Shown: positions 36,800-48,235, counted from the first letter of the stretch. The stretch: DNA of 64,000 bases from Metallyticus violacea (GCA_030762175.1 CM060831.1:35238501-35302500); one strand, 5' to 3'. Translations and numbers: made by a program. The notes: generated by a model from the sequence alone, not told the origin.

Positions 36800-37330
36800 A
36801 CTTTAGTTTTTATAATACATTTCAGCTCAAAGATAGTGTTAAGTTAAACAAATCCAACAGACAGCATAGGGTTCTCTCTGAACAAACATTAGATGACATC
36901 GGTCATTATCTAAAAATTCCCCATAAAGTTACTTCGATATCTGGAAGAACAAAATTTATTCTTATAGCTCTGTGCAAAGAGTCACTGAAGTTTTAAAGTT
37001 AAAATAATACAAAAAATACAGAGAATTAACCGACAGGGAGCGTGGGTTCCACTTTTTTCAACAAGACTCTGCAATAGGGAATATTTTGAAGGGGAAAAAA
37101 TTCAAAGAGAGTTTTACAACGACAGAGTTATTTAGTAAGGATTTGTGGACCCCTCGGTCCCCTGCCCTAACTTCTTTAGACTTTTATCTATGGGATACAT
37201 TTAAAATAATGCCGTATGGAAGACAAATTCACACACCCTGGAAGAATTTAAACAAAATATCCGGTAGATTCAATGTGAGCTAAAGCGAGTGATTGATAAT
37301 TTTTAAATAAGTGCCAAAAATAAATGAGCA
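36800..37330 (+). pseudogene. Tc1/mariner-type transposase relic
   Basis: Two separated parts are readable. At 36820-36980, HRVLSEQTLDDIGHYL followed by P-H-K matches the helix-turn-helix linker of the family (R-R-R-x-L-T-E-E-x-L-D-E-I-G). At 37022-37300, ELTDRERGFHFFQQD leads to the D-x-A-T-A-H region, here D-S-A-I. After a gap, LWTPRSPALTSLDFYLWD matches W-P-P-R-S-P-D-L-T-P-L-D-F-F-L-W, the third catalytic region, with the first Asp of S-P-D changed to Ala. The central third of the protein is deleted between the two parts. Stops and frameshifts are present, and no terminal repeats were found. It shares 20 identical bases with the relic at 14003. Confidence 0.78.
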
Positions 37331-37339
37331 TCGATGCTG

Positions 37340-38362
37340 GCCTGTTTCAGTAGCACCTCCTTTCATTAAATTTGTTAGTAACAAATTTTAAAATAGTTAA
37401 TGAAAATGTAACATGGCTGTGTCGTTACCCGCAGACGGTAACGAGCGCCGCTCTTGTCTCTAGGGAAAACAGCATAAGTAGGTTCAGAGTTAATTGAATC
37501 GCTTTGTTTGTTTTACAGCACATGCAAAAATAGTTGTATAAAAGTTTATTTAACAAACTTTTAGAGCCTCTCTGATTAAAACCAAACAGATAAGTTCTAC
37601 TGTATCATTTGCTAACTCTGTACAATTAAATGAATCAAAAGCAGTGTTAAACCGTAAACCCAGCGGCGTTTAATTTATAAAGCAACATTAGTAGCCATAT
37701 GACACACAAAGCTTTAAATTTACCTCTGAAGGGTACACGAGCCGCCTCTGCATACAGAAATCTCAACCACACTATCTACTTCCATACGTTATTTAACAAG
37801 GAGCGTATTATATAATGTAGAGGGAGAAAGCTTTCGCCCCGCTCATAATTCCACCCTCTTACTGCCTTGCATTCCTCGAACTCTTCGGGATGGCACCCCG
37901 CCCAAGCCTTTTAGGGCTTCTCACCCCCGTCTGGCTCTGGAGACTCTAATAAGCCGCTATCAAGTCTGGTAAAGGGGTGTTCGAGGGAGACAAACATCCA
38001 CCATACCGCCGGTGGGTCCGACCTTTCTAAATGAGCCTCTAAGAGCAAAAAGGGTAGCCACCCCAATTCTCAACTCTTTTATTACCACTATATTTCATAA
38101 CCTAGATTTAAAGGATCGGGGAAGCTTAAACTAATAAGGGTAGCCGTTAATAAACTGTTCGTTTGGCCAATTTTGATTTCTTTTTCAGCAAAGCAAATAG
38201 CGAATGAGGGATTTATTATTGAACTCTTACTCGTATTTATTAACTTTCTGCAAGTATTGACAGGAAGGACGGTGAATTCAATCCTAAATGTATTCTGAGT
38301 CACTCAATACATCTCCATTCCTTTAGAGCTATATTTATCAAACTATTCGGTGGGATTAAATG
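37340..38362. other. Unannotated, locally GC-rich stretch
   Basis: The part at about 37720-38060 is noticeably more GC-rich than its surroundings and contains CTTTTAGGGCTTC and TACCGCCGGTGGG-type runs. It is not rDNA as far as I can tell, and has no long frame. Confidence 0.35.
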
Positions 38363-38600
38363 TTTATTTATTTTATTTACGGATGATCTATAACGTCTCA
38401 GGTCATCAGCGTACCACTCAATTCAGGGCGTAAAACGGCCGATAAGTTTTGCTCAGAGGTCTCTTCTTTCAGGAAACAGTTCTTTAAGCCATATCTAGGA
38501 TTTTTACGCCAGAAAAGAATCCTTCGACCCCGACTGGGATTGAACCCACGATCTTGGGCCTATGAGGGAAGTATGAATACCACTAGACCAGCAGGACCGA
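38363..38600 (-). mobile_element. SINE family 1, internally deleted
   Basis: The minus strand carries the head GGTCCTGCTGGTCTAGTGGT and B box GGGTTCAATCC, then TAAAAATCCTAGATATGG. A block of roughly 50 bp, which includes AAGTAAAGCCGTGGG in other copies, is missing before CTGAAAGAAGAGACC. The 3' half (ATCGGCCGTTTTACG, GATGACCTGAGACG) and the A-rich tail are present. No clear target-site duplication was seen. Confidence 0.88.
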
Positions 38601-38697
38601 CTAGAGATAAGATCACGTAATGCGGAATAACTCAGCTGCTCCATGATATCGAACTATCGAACTATTGATGGATACGTACAAATTTCAATTTTTCACA

Positions 38698-39191
38698 TAC
38701 AGAGTTGTCGGAAATCATCTGCACAAACTTCAGGAGAGGAAAAGGAACAAAAAATACCATATGAACATATGTCCGGAAATGCATATTTTCGAAAGTAGAT
38801 GGCACTGATGAACAGAATCATTCTGTCATAACGCTTAGAACAAAAGAAATATGCATGAGAGAACACCAGCCTACTTCCGCATTATTTTTGTCAACACCTC
38901 AATAACATGGGTAGGACGAGGAGGCCCTGTTTCATGGCCCGCTCGATCACCGGACTTAAATCCCCTTAATGTTTACTTGCGGGGGCATGAACAACGTATC
39001 CGTGTAGCCTGTGACGCTATTCGGGAACAGATTGAGGCAATCCATAATGCGAGTGTGGACGCCTGCATTGCATTCCATCTATTTTGGAAAATAAGTATTT
39101 CCGGACATATGTTCATGTGACATTTGTTGTTCATTTACCTGTCAGGAATCGCCTCCTGGAGTTTGTACAAATAGTTTCCCACCACTCTGTA
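38698..39191 (+). mobile_element. 490-bp Tc1/mariner element with both termini
   Basis: The element runs 38700-39189 with a TA dinucleotide at each side (38698-38699 and 39190-39191). Its ends are about 100-bp inverted repeats. Left starts CAGAGTTGTCGGAAATCATC and right (reverse complement) CAGAGTGGTGGGAAACTATT; both reach the shared inner motif CATATGTCCGGAAAT. Between them lies only the C-terminal part of a transposase: WVGRGGPVSWPARSPDLNPL, followed by L-R-G-H, as in the third catalytic block of this family. It is an internal-deletion derivative that would need transposase supplied elsewhere. The N-terminal scrap at 46262 may come from a related family. Confidence 0.88.
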
Positions 39192-39896
39192 TGTTATATT
39201 TTAAAATACGTAAAAATAAAAGGACTTTCTTCAAAAATTACCAAAATCGAGCTGGGTGGCTAAGGGTAAGGTTTGGAAATCAAATTTGGGTTAAAATTTC
39301 TTGGGACCGACCATTTGGGTCTTGGGTTTTTTTCGCCGGTTTCTATGGGCTTTCCTTTCCACGAATATTCCGTTATCTGATGTCTTGCGCTTTGGAAAGG
39401 TTTCTCATCCGCTTCTGGTATGGAAGTGGCTCTATTGAGGGAACTTTCTCACCGAGAACGGCCACGGTGTTAGGATGGCCGAAAGCTTGGTCTATTATTC
39501 GGTTGCAGACCCGTGAAGCCATCATAAATAACACATGTTGCTTTTCCATGTCCCGGCCACTAATAAAATAAAACAATAAATAATAAAAAGGATTGGATCA
39601 TCTTTCTTAAATGAGTCATAATTGATTGTGTAAAAGGTCTGTCCAGATGTTAAGTTCAATAAAACAATGACAGATATCGTGGTATAATGTCACTGTTTAG
39701 ACAGAAGCGATAACACTAGACACTCCTAAGTCGGTTGGAAGTTATTAAGTTTTGTCCACCAAAATAATTAGCTATTAGAAAGTTGGATAAGGCTGCAGGG
39801 AAACTGAAGTAGGCTCTATCAGCATGTTTGGCAGTCTTTCGAAGTAAAGAGATTGACTATTTCAGGGCTACGAAAATGTTAGCAATTAGTAACAGT
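39192..39896. other. Unannotated sequence with first copy of a duplicated motif
   Basis: GGATGGCCGAAAGCTTG at 39473-39489 and its following 45 bp recur at 40178-40247. The 126-codon frame at 39191-39571 starts at the transposon border and is not recognised. Confidence 0.35.
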
Positions 39897-39925
39897 TATT
39901 ATTATTATTATTATTATTATTATTG
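39896..39925. repeat. (TTA)n microsatellite
   Basis: Nine to ten TTA triplets. Confidence 0.95.
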
Positions 39926-41316
39926 ATTTTTTTCACGTGGATCCACATCTACATTCAGGGGATTGATATTCAGTATGTATGTGAATGATGTTCTAAAAAC
40001 ACGTCGGTTATGGTGACAGGCATTAATGCAGAAATGGTTCATCCAAATTTTGAGCAATGTTCTATTGAATTTCTTTCAAAGGAACAGTAAAAGTCCCTAA
40101 ATTTTCAAGAAGAATTTAGAAGGAAAACTATGTATATATATATAAAAATATTTATACCAAAGGAGACAGTTCCCTGAGGATGGCCGAAAGCTTGATCTAA
40201 ATATTACTGGTACTGGGCTGCAGACCCATGAAGTCACCATAAACAACCAACATCGAAAAAGATTTAAATCTTACATCTTACTTTCCTTATATGGTTTTTA
40301 GAACTAAAATTGTTGTTCTATAAGGTACAGATTTATTCTAAAGATTTCAATGTTCTTAACGTTAGCTTCAAGCCTATACTAAATACCATCTCCAAACAGA
40401 ATGACTACCTCTTAATCTATAACAATGACGTCACCTCAAAATATCAGTAAAAGTCAGGGCTTTATGGGAACAACCTGAATGCTAGAGTACGCGAATGTAA
40501 ACACTTTGAAACCGACAGCACATGACAGATTTATTTTAATTATGAATTTAATAACCATGCTTTGTTATGTACGCCGACTTTGTGTATGATTTGAAGCACC
40601 ATGTTGTATCTGTCAAATAATGCTTTAAGCTGCTGTAATGACACGCTTAATTAATATTAAGGCCCCAGAGGAGCTGTGGGAGTATACGTGCGGTTTTGTC
40701 AAGACAGGATAAAGATATTTAACTACATTTAAGAGAAATGAATAATTAGTTTCACTTTTATTTTATTACAAACAATTAATAGTATATGAATGAGGCTGTT
40801 AAAAGTGAAAGCTGCACCTATATAAATCCGTTTAGTTTTATACAGAACATTCAACATCGAGTAATTAAATAGTGGTTGATTTCTAATTAAGCATCTATAA
40901 AAACACGAGGCCCATTCAACGTAGCAATTACATGAAATGGGATACAAAGAAACGTTGCAAAATTTTACATACATGTCTTTCTGGCAACAATTTGCATAAA
41001 ATACATTTAACAATAAGACCAATTACCTACCCAAAAATAGCAACAGTTACCTGAAACACACTTCCTGTAAACATTAACGTCCAGTGAAAACAATACAGCC
41101 AAATGGCAAAGTATTCAAGAGAAAGGTTGTTTTACTACTTTACATCTTAAATTTACGTCATACACATCTCTTTAAAAAGGGCTATACCAAACCTGGATCA
41201 CAGTAAGGCAACCAAGAAGCACTAATTAATTTCTATTGAAAAGTCATAATGAACCCCATCCCTGGAACATCTTAGTTCACTCAATACAAAGGCTCTGGAG
41301 AAGATCGCCGTACAAG
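39926..41316. other. Unannotated sequence with second copy of a duplicated motif
   Basis: The second copy of the GGATGGCCGAAAGCTTG unit is at 40178-40247. The 97-codon minus frame at 40729-41022 has no family features. Confidence 0.35.
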
Positions 41317-41879
41317 CATTTGTAAATTGTACGGTTTTAACGCTGCCATCATATGATTTCATCGCCAACAACCAAACTGTAACGTCCTGGAATGGATATA
41401 CTACATAATGTTGTGGAAATCCTAGAATTAAGTCTATGCCGATTAGTTAACGCATGTCGAACGGGCCTCCTCGTCTATTTATAATTAAATAGCAACACTA
41501 TGATGGAATATAAAAATAACTGAATTGCTTTTATTCCAGAGCCATTGTTTCATTGAAGTAAGCGCATTAATTATTTCTATAACGCGACTGCGACCATTTG
41601 ACGATACCAGGGAAGAAAAAAACATTAGAAATAATTAATGTGCTTACTTCAATGAAACAATAACTCTGGAATAAAAGCAATTCAGTTATTTTTATACTCC
41701 ATCATAGTGTTGCTATTTAATTATAAATAGACTCCAGTAAACAAATATTCCATTGAATCTAGGATTTCCACAACATTATGTACATATATCCATTCCAGGA
41801 CGTTACTTGGTCCTTGGTTGTTGGTTGTTGGCGAAGAAATCATATGATGGCAGCGTTAAAACCGAACAATTTACAAATG
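41317..41879. repeat. Long interrupted palindrome (hairpin), arms about 255 bp
   Basis: The left arm 41317-41579 is the reverse complement of the right arm 41626-41879, around a 46-bp spacer. Both arms begin CATTTGTAAATTGT read inward and run through GGTTTTAACGCTGCCATCAT, TAACGTCCTGGAATGGATAT, AACATTATGTAG-type sequence and TTATTCCAGAG, to ATTAATTATTTCTA at the loop. Outer and inner blocks of about 105 bp each are nearly identical. A middle section (left about 41443-41488) has no counterpart, and the right arm has a short extra ACCAACAACCAAGG-type insertion. Homology stops abruptly at both outer borders, with no obvious target-site duplication. No protein is encoded. Confidence 0.92.
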
Positions 41880-42687
41880 TCTTTATACCAAATTCGAGTA
41901 GAGTATGTCGAAGATAAACATGTCTGCAAGAATCAAGAAGTTCTGCGATATTGGTAATCGACCGCGCAAAATAAAGTTTAGATTTTTATCTACACTGTAG
42001 CAGGCTGCGATAACTGGAGCGTGTTCTCAAGGAACATTCCTTCGCTGTTGCCACGTCCCAGTCACACATTACAGGGATCAATACCCCCCCTCCCTTTAGT
42101 AATTACTGTCCCATGACAAACCAAGGCTTCTCCATCACGTAGCAGAGTTCTTCTCCCTGAACGACTCGCATCCTGTTATTTTCTGCTACAAGAAAAAAGT
42201 AAATTGCTGGCTTACCCGCCAACCGCGAGATTGGCGAACGTTGTCATAATTAGAACCATTAAAGTGCAACCATCTGCTTGCTTCCTTCGAAGTACAAAAG
42301 GAAGAACTGACTCCACTCCGGGGGTTTAATAGTTTCGCCCTCTGTGAGCGTGACAATTGCCTGTGCCTCTCGCAACCGCGAGGCACCATATGGGACGCGC
42401 AATAAGGAGCCGACATCTTCTCAATGGAAAACGTTTCACAAAGACTTCGTCTCTTATTGCTGCGAACTGAAAATTGTATAGCTCCTAAAGGAAGCTTAAC
42501 ACCACGTGTCATTCCTTGTACAGGATGTACCCCTAGCTGCACAAATAAGTTTATTTTCTTCCTTATGAGAAAAGAAATTAGGGCACAGTAAGATGGCGCC
42601 AATCCCAGCAATTAGGTGGCATCACAACGGTAATGTCTTTTATTCCAATTAAGATGAGAGTGGCAGTAAACAAATACAACATGCATC
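41880..42687. other. Unannotated sequence
   Basis: A 141-codon minus frame at 42186-42611 is present. Its composition is unremarkable, I recognise no domain, and it lies close to a transposon end, so I treat it as chance. Confidence 0.3.
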
Positions 42688-42689
42688 TA

Positions 42690-42717
42690 CGAGGGTTGCC
42701 TTTTATGTTTTTACAAA
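42690..42717 (+). repeat. Left terminal inverted repeat of mariner
   Basis: Starts CGAGGGTTGCC and matches the reverse complement of 43881-43908 at about 24 of 28 positions. The preceding TA is at 42688-42689. Confidence 0.88.
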
Positions 42718-43880
42718 AACTAAAAAAGGAAAAACATTGTTTTGGAACAAACTGATTTATTGCTTTCAAAATATCCACCTTTAAGATTTATCACTTTTGT
42801 ATGGGTTCAAACCCATTCTCGAAATATTTTTTCCAGTCTGCAGTTGGCATCTCAAAAACATGGTTTTTAAACGCTTCGACGACTTCTTGAGATGATGAAA
42901 ATCGTTGTTCGGGCAATTTTTTGTTTGACATTTTGGAACAAAAAGAAGTCATTAAGCAATAAATCAGGCGAAAACGGACAATGAATATATTTCTCATTCA
43001 AATAATTATTTGATGTGTTGTGTGAAAGCTGGCATTGTCACTGAAGAATGACGCTGTTTTCGATTGTTTTTTCTGTTTCGTCGATGACTTCTGGCAAACA
43101 AATTGTTGTATACTATTCAATATTAACTGTTTTTCGATTCTCTAAAGGAATGGTTACGACATGTCCAGTACAACCAAAGAAACAAACGATCATTTTCTGA
43201 GAAGTACTTCATGAACGAACAACTTTTGTGGGATTCGGTTCATCTTGGAACACCCAAACAGTGTATTGTTACTTAGTTTCCAGTTCATGCGAATGTATCC
43301 AAGTTTATTCACCTGTTACGAAGTGGTATATGGATTTCGCAGTTCCTCGGTGGAATTTCTTCAGAATTTAATTGCACCAATTGACACGAGAGTTTTTGAG
43401 CTTCGGTCAAAATATGAGGAATCCATCGGGAACAAATCTTTTTCATAACCATAATAGTCCTGCAAAATCAAATGTACCTCTATCAAATGTAAGTCACTTG
43501 CCAACCTTCTTCAATCGTGTTGTGAACAAGCATGAAGTATTTTGGAATGACAACCAATTTTGATCAACTTTCACGAAATTTATCACTGACGGACGCCCGA
43601 CCACGATGAAATTCTGCAAACCAATTGTAAACAGTCTTTTGTGATGGTGCTTCATTAACAAAAGTTAAACGAAGCGATTTCATGAATAGCTGTTGAGTTA
43701 GAGCTTTATTAAAATCGTAAAAAGCATCCAACAAAACCAGCACACGAGGTTTCCTTTTTAGACTCTCGTTGTAAACAAACTATTCGGTCAATTTCTAAGT
43801 TGCAACTGTCTTTACAATAACAAATGTGAATGGTTTCGAAAATAGTAATGACATATGTCATTATCGCCACCTAGTGGTCA

Positions 43881-43908
43881 TTTGTAAAAACTTAAAAGGT
43901 GTCCCTCG
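43881..43908 (-). repeat. Right terminal inverted repeat of mariner
   Basis: The reverse complement starts CGAGGGACACC. TA follows at 43909-43910. Confidence 0.88.
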
Positions 43909-43910
43909 TA

Positions 43911-44323
43911 TATATACGACTACTACAGCAGCTAACTTTCACTCAGTGGCCGCGATTCAGCTAACAGTGACAAGCGATACGTGATCAAATGCTTTCAATC
44001 AGATCAACAATTTACACTGCAGATTTCAAAGGAGGATTAAATAATGAGTAATAACCAGCATTCATTTGCATTACACCTTAAATTGTGATAATGGTTAAAC
44101 CCAGACTTTGGGATTTTCGGTATGAGAATATTGCAATTTTGTCTCCTTGTGAACCGCGCTTTTTTCTTATAAGGATCAATTCTTACTTATACTTTAAATA
44201 TATCTGGAATATACCATGAGCTGCTCAAACGATTGGAATATTTCACATTTATTAGTGAATATCTACTAATATGTTTATTTTCATTTTTTAAAACTAAAAA
44301 ACTTCTCTCAAATAAAGTTGTTC

Positions 44324-44356
<33 letters not shown>

Positions 44357-45149
44357 GCCTCATGTCAATGCTGCGGATTCGAACCACATGGGTGGTTAAC
44401 ACATTTTTCAATATCTGTGTTTTTCGTGTTGTCTAATAAGCATTGGCCATTCATATTCCTGACCACCTGCCAAGGAGTACTGCCATCGTGTTCGCCTTCT
44501 AGCTTGATGCATCAGTACCGAGAATGGGGCCTTAATCTAATTCATCACTATCACAATCAATATCGTCATTATTTTACGGATTAGACTTCATGTTCTCCTC
44601 TACCCTGGTACTTTCTGTGTTGAAAGTTGAAACTGTTCTGAAGGCAGAGCTTACCATCCGATAATTTAAATATGCAGCTTGTGATATCTTTGATAAATAC
44701 ATCTGTGTTAATGTGTAGTGTTTTTTTTTCCCACGAACACTACCTTTTTATTTTTGTCATTTTACTTCCTATTTTTATTATTGTGAATCCCTACACGCTC
44801 GAACTCTAGCGATAAATCATAAATTTTCTTTGGTATCATTAAATAAGAAAATATTAGAAAAACCATACACCAATAATGTGTTAAAATCATTGAATTTTTT
44901 ATTAATTAGGCAGTGGCTATTAGAATGTTTTTTCTACAGAGAGGCTATTTGAGTTACTGACCGACTGAACGCGGCTGCTTACTCGGCAAGTGCTGCCGAC
45001 TCAACCGGTGAAAGAGAGATGAGAGTAGCCACTCGTAAAGATATTTTTATTTTTACTGAAAATGAAGAATATTATTGTATTTAAAACTGATAATAAGCAC
45101 TAGCCTGTGTTATAAGAGATGTTGAAAAGGATACCCCTCAGCGGCAATA
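43911..45149. other. Unannotated sequence with (TTA)n at 44326-44356
   Basis: A (TTA)n run of about ten units is followed by GCTGCGGATTCGAACC, which looks like a B box in reverse. There is no A box at the right distance, so no SINE is called. Confidence 0.35.
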
Positions 45150-45413
45150 CATTGCCAGAATCTACGTACAAAATTCCAGTATTTCATTTAACTTTTTCCC
45201 GCAAGAACACGACGGTTCTTAACCCGCTTCTTGTCACTGAGAGACCCTGTCTCCAGTATCGTTTTAACAAGTGGGCGAATAATTTCTCTACCTAAAACAC
45301 TATTTCCGAATATTTTCTTGCAAACCGCCTTATCACTTCTCTGCAATGATCAGTTTTAACATATGTGTCGTAAATAAAACCCGTTCTTCAAGATTATATT
45401 TATGTAGAGGCAT
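45150..45413 (-). pseudogene. Tc1/mariner-type transposase N-terminal relic
   Basis: The minus strand opens with an ATG at 45413 and reads YNLEERVLF. After a one-base shift it continues as Y-D-T-Y-V-K-T-D-H, then CREVIRRFARKYSEI. After a further shift it reads R-E-I-I-R-P-L-V-K-T-I-L-E-T-G-S, then DKKRVKNRRVL. This is the N-terminal helix-turn-helix and linker of a transposase family in which 'Y-x-x-E-E-R-x-F-I-Y-D-T-Y-V' begins the protein. The catalytic domain is absent downstream, so only the DNA-binding half remains. A relation to the relic at 36.8 kb is possible because the linker pattern is similar, but the parts do not overlap enough to be sure. Confidence 0.72.
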
Positions 45414-46261
45414 AACTAACGAAGAACAATAGCACACATTTACACACAGTGAAAGTACCGAGTAACACACCAATCACTTGCTGACAAGCTCCATCAAACC
45501 AGCTACCAGCATATGCATGTACGGATTTCACGACTGACTTCTTCCAGTACGCAGCCCGCGTTCTGCTGGTCCATTACTCAAATAAACTTGCTGTATATTC
45601 TGTGCGACCAATTAGCGTTCTACAGTAAGGTTTGGATGTTTTGCGTGTTTAACTTTTCCTGAAGGCTCCCATACAAGCATTGAAAGATTGAGTGTTTAGA
45701 ACAAGGAGCTAGGCTTGGAATGTACCCTGAATATGCCATTTTATTATTGGTAATATCAAATAATTTGCTCTCTCTTGGTCCTTATTTTTTCGTTAATCAT
45801 CCAAACTAATGAACATAATTCAGTGAAAAATTGGACAATGCCACAACTTATTGCATTTGAAGCCTGATTATAAAAGAACACGAGTTACGGCGCTACATTT
45901 GAGCCCGTTTTTCGCATACCCATGCCCATTTCGCTATCCTAGGCAGTAGAGTGATGTATGTGAACTGTTCTGTTGTTACCGGATCTTCAAGAGTCTTTGC
46001 TTTGTGTTACAAGCAATACAGTACACAATATGAAGTATCTACACATAATTTGTACTCAATCTTCTTACATATGCCACTGAATACCGCAGCCTACAGAGCG
46101 GGGGAAAGTAACTGGGTATTAATGAATGACGTAGACTTGTTAATATCATTGACATCATAATGGAAATAATGTATAATATTACATCACTAAATAAGAGTTG
46201 GACTTTCGTGCGTTGGAAGTACAGATGATGTCCGTGAGAGGAGTTACACACAATAACAAAA
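45414..46261. other. Unannotated sequence
   Basis: Nothing was recognised here. Confidence 0.35.
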
Positions 46262-46440
46262 ATGGCTCATCGTCTGTCTGTAAGGGAGCGAGCACGTGTA
46301 GCCGCAGCTATGAACTATGGAATTTCATTGTTCTTATTCCGAGATGGTGAAGGGTAGGGATGTCACAATCCGTAAATAAGGAACTGTTTGTTACTCGAAG
46401 CTAACGACCATAGATGTAGAATCACACAAAAGTCTACGAG
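46262..46440 (+). pseudogene. Tc1/mariner-type transposase N-terminal relic
   Basis: The frame starts at an ATG at 46262 and reads MAHRLSVRERARVAA. After a one-base shift it becomes YELWNFIVLIPRW. This matches the opening helix-turn-helix of a transposase family that begins R-L-S-x-R-E-R-A-R-V-A-A-R-Y-E-V-W and continues V-Q-R-W-W-R. A further scrap, R-D-V-T-I-R, then KLTTIDVES, follows the family order. Nothing of the catalytic domain follows. The start codon fits the family start, but shifts and stops make it non-functional. Confidence 0.72.
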
Positions 46441-48223
46441 GGATGTGGAATGACGGCCACAAAACTCAACGGGTCTATATCTCCTGTGTGGCACCATAAC
46501 GCCACAGGTACCCACATTGAAGTTTGAGGTATTCCATCCGTACTCTCATTACAGTGCACACTCAAGAAATTACCATTACAAGTATAGGAATTGCACTCGA
46601 TTCAATATCCAGTTACTTTTGACCCTCCCTGTCTACGAAACTCTTCCTTGAGTATTTTAATCATTCATACGATGAGAAATTATATTGGTTGTTATGAGCA
46701 AAATATCTACAATGTCATCAGCATAGTTAACATTTTTCTCTTTGAAGATCTTATCATTCCTAAAGAACTATCAACACCACCAAGATTGTTTTTACAGGAC
46801 TTAACTGATAGAGAACATATATCGCAAAAACCATGGCATTTCACGAAACTTAGAGAGAGAGAGAACGATTGGGGCTATGCCTTAATTCCAACCGTAATAT
46901 GAAGGCGCGTATATAGAAATCCATAAACGTTCATGGCAACTACTTTCAAAATTAATTATGAAATCATCATGTTTTCAACACACCAAAGTATCACTGGGTA
47001 AAATGTTACTGAATTACACGCAATAGTTTGAAAGTTAAAAGCGAAAACCGTGGACCGAAAGTGACCTAAGCGCCTTTGTCATAATAAAATAAATATTTGG
47101 GAAACCAAGCAGGTATTTTTATAGCGACATATACCGCATGAGAGCGTTAAAACTGCTTCAGAATATCGAGAAGGATTAACCTTTCTGTGTGCCAAAAGCT
47201 TATGAAATCGTTCTCGGTTTTCCGCAATACTTTTATTAAATTTACGAGCACTCCATCTTAGAAATATATCCCTTCATTATTTTCGCTTTTTTTCCTGAGA
47301 GATCCTGAGGATTCCCTTAGGTTTTCAGATATTGGCACTACTGAGTTTTATATCGAAATAATACAACGCCCATTCTCTTTCCACATGGAAAGCAGAATAA
47401 CTTTTCCCGAAGAATGATAAAAGTGTATGTCGTTCAGAAACTGGCAATCTCAGTTGTTTCCCATTATCTGAAAAATGATAGAGAAAAACGAAATACTTTG
47501 CTGCCATGGAATAAAAACGGTACGGAAGCGTGATATATAAGAGGGGAGAATATGTGGAGTGGAAAATGTGAGCCGGTACCGAAATGTAGCGAAAACTATG
47601 ATACTGGCGATATCCGAACGGCATTTTGCCTGCCACTTCGAAATGTAAGAGCTTCAGGCGGGAGAAATAAAAGCTCCTGGAGTCAAGCTATGAGACGAAT
47701 ATTGACACATTTTTATAGAAATAACTTGGAAGACAAATGCGCTTTGCTAACAGTGCGAGTTTCTTTCCGCACGAGGATTTGGTATTTAATACCACTCTCA
47801 AAGAAACTATATTGAACTTCCGTCTTCAAGAGGACATGTGCAGGAAAGCTTTATGCTTCTGCAGCTTACTCCGGTAAATAATAAAACCGCTCAACCCGGA
47901 TTTTCTTAGGTGTGTTTTGACTTTTCTCTTAGTGTGTGCTCATATACAACCGTCAAAATCTAGTCAATTCCAAACCTAATAAATATTCTTGCCATCTACT
48001 TCTATACTACCTAAACATTTGCCACCTTTATTATTTCTAACATTTTCGCTACTTTTATGGTTGATAACTTGTCCTGTTCTATACGTTGGTAATCCCAATA
48101 CTGAAATGAAAATTGATAAATGCGAGTGTATCGGTAACTATAGCAATATGAGCCGTATTCTGCTCAAATGTGCTTAATATAGTCCTATAGTCATACAACT
48201 CAATTGATATTGTTGCGGTCTTC
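46441..48223. other. Unannotated sequence
   Basis: Frames of 87-103 codons (46591-46902 plus, 47325-47636 minus, 47552-47815 plus) overlap on opposite strands and show no known motif. Confidence 0.3.
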
Positions 48224-48235
48224 TCCTAGCCTCTC
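48224..48235 (+). repeat. Left target-site duplication of SINE family 2
   Basis: TCCTAGCCTCTC, identical to 48517-48528. Confidence 0.88.

Larger units (their letters stand above)
42690..43908 (-). mobile_element. Near-complete mariner element, transposase broken
   Basis: The element is 1219 bp, close to the usual 1.3 kb for mariner, with TA at both sides (42688-42689 and 43909-43910) and 28-bp inverted ends. On the minus strand the transposase relic is collinear. It has the N-terminal helix-turn-helix APSQKTVYNWFAEFHRGRAS (about 43580-43665), then W-I-P-H-I-L-T-E-A-Q-K (about 43390-43430) and VWVFQDEPNPTKV (about 43215-43260). These are followed by FFGCTGHVVTIPLENRKTVN (about 43110-43180), FFSDNASFHTTHQI (about 43020-43060, second catalytic Asp kept) and PFSPDLLLNDFFLF (about 42935-42975, third Asp kept). 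The C terminus is EQRFSSSQEVVEAFKNHVFE (42845-42915). Stops and several one-base shifts separate the blocks, and the first catalytic Asp region is damaged. It is the best-preserved DNA transposon here, but dead. Confidence 0.93.

Noticed and set aside
37720..38060. GC-rich stretch as rDNA or a CpG-island promoter
   Set aside because: No match to conserved rRNA segments I know, and no associated gene or initiator.
39473..40200. CTGAGGA...GAAA in the duplicated motif as a hammerhead ribozyme core (Penelope-like elements carry such motifs)
   Set aside because: The first copy lacks the CTGANGA core (it reads TTAGGA). In the second, GGCC-GAAA-GCTT leaves no second GAAA after a paired stem, so a folded core is not supported.
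44326..44380. B-box-like GGATTCGAACC beside (TTA)n as a fourth SINE
   Set aside because: No A box at the right distance on either strand and no second copy in the window.
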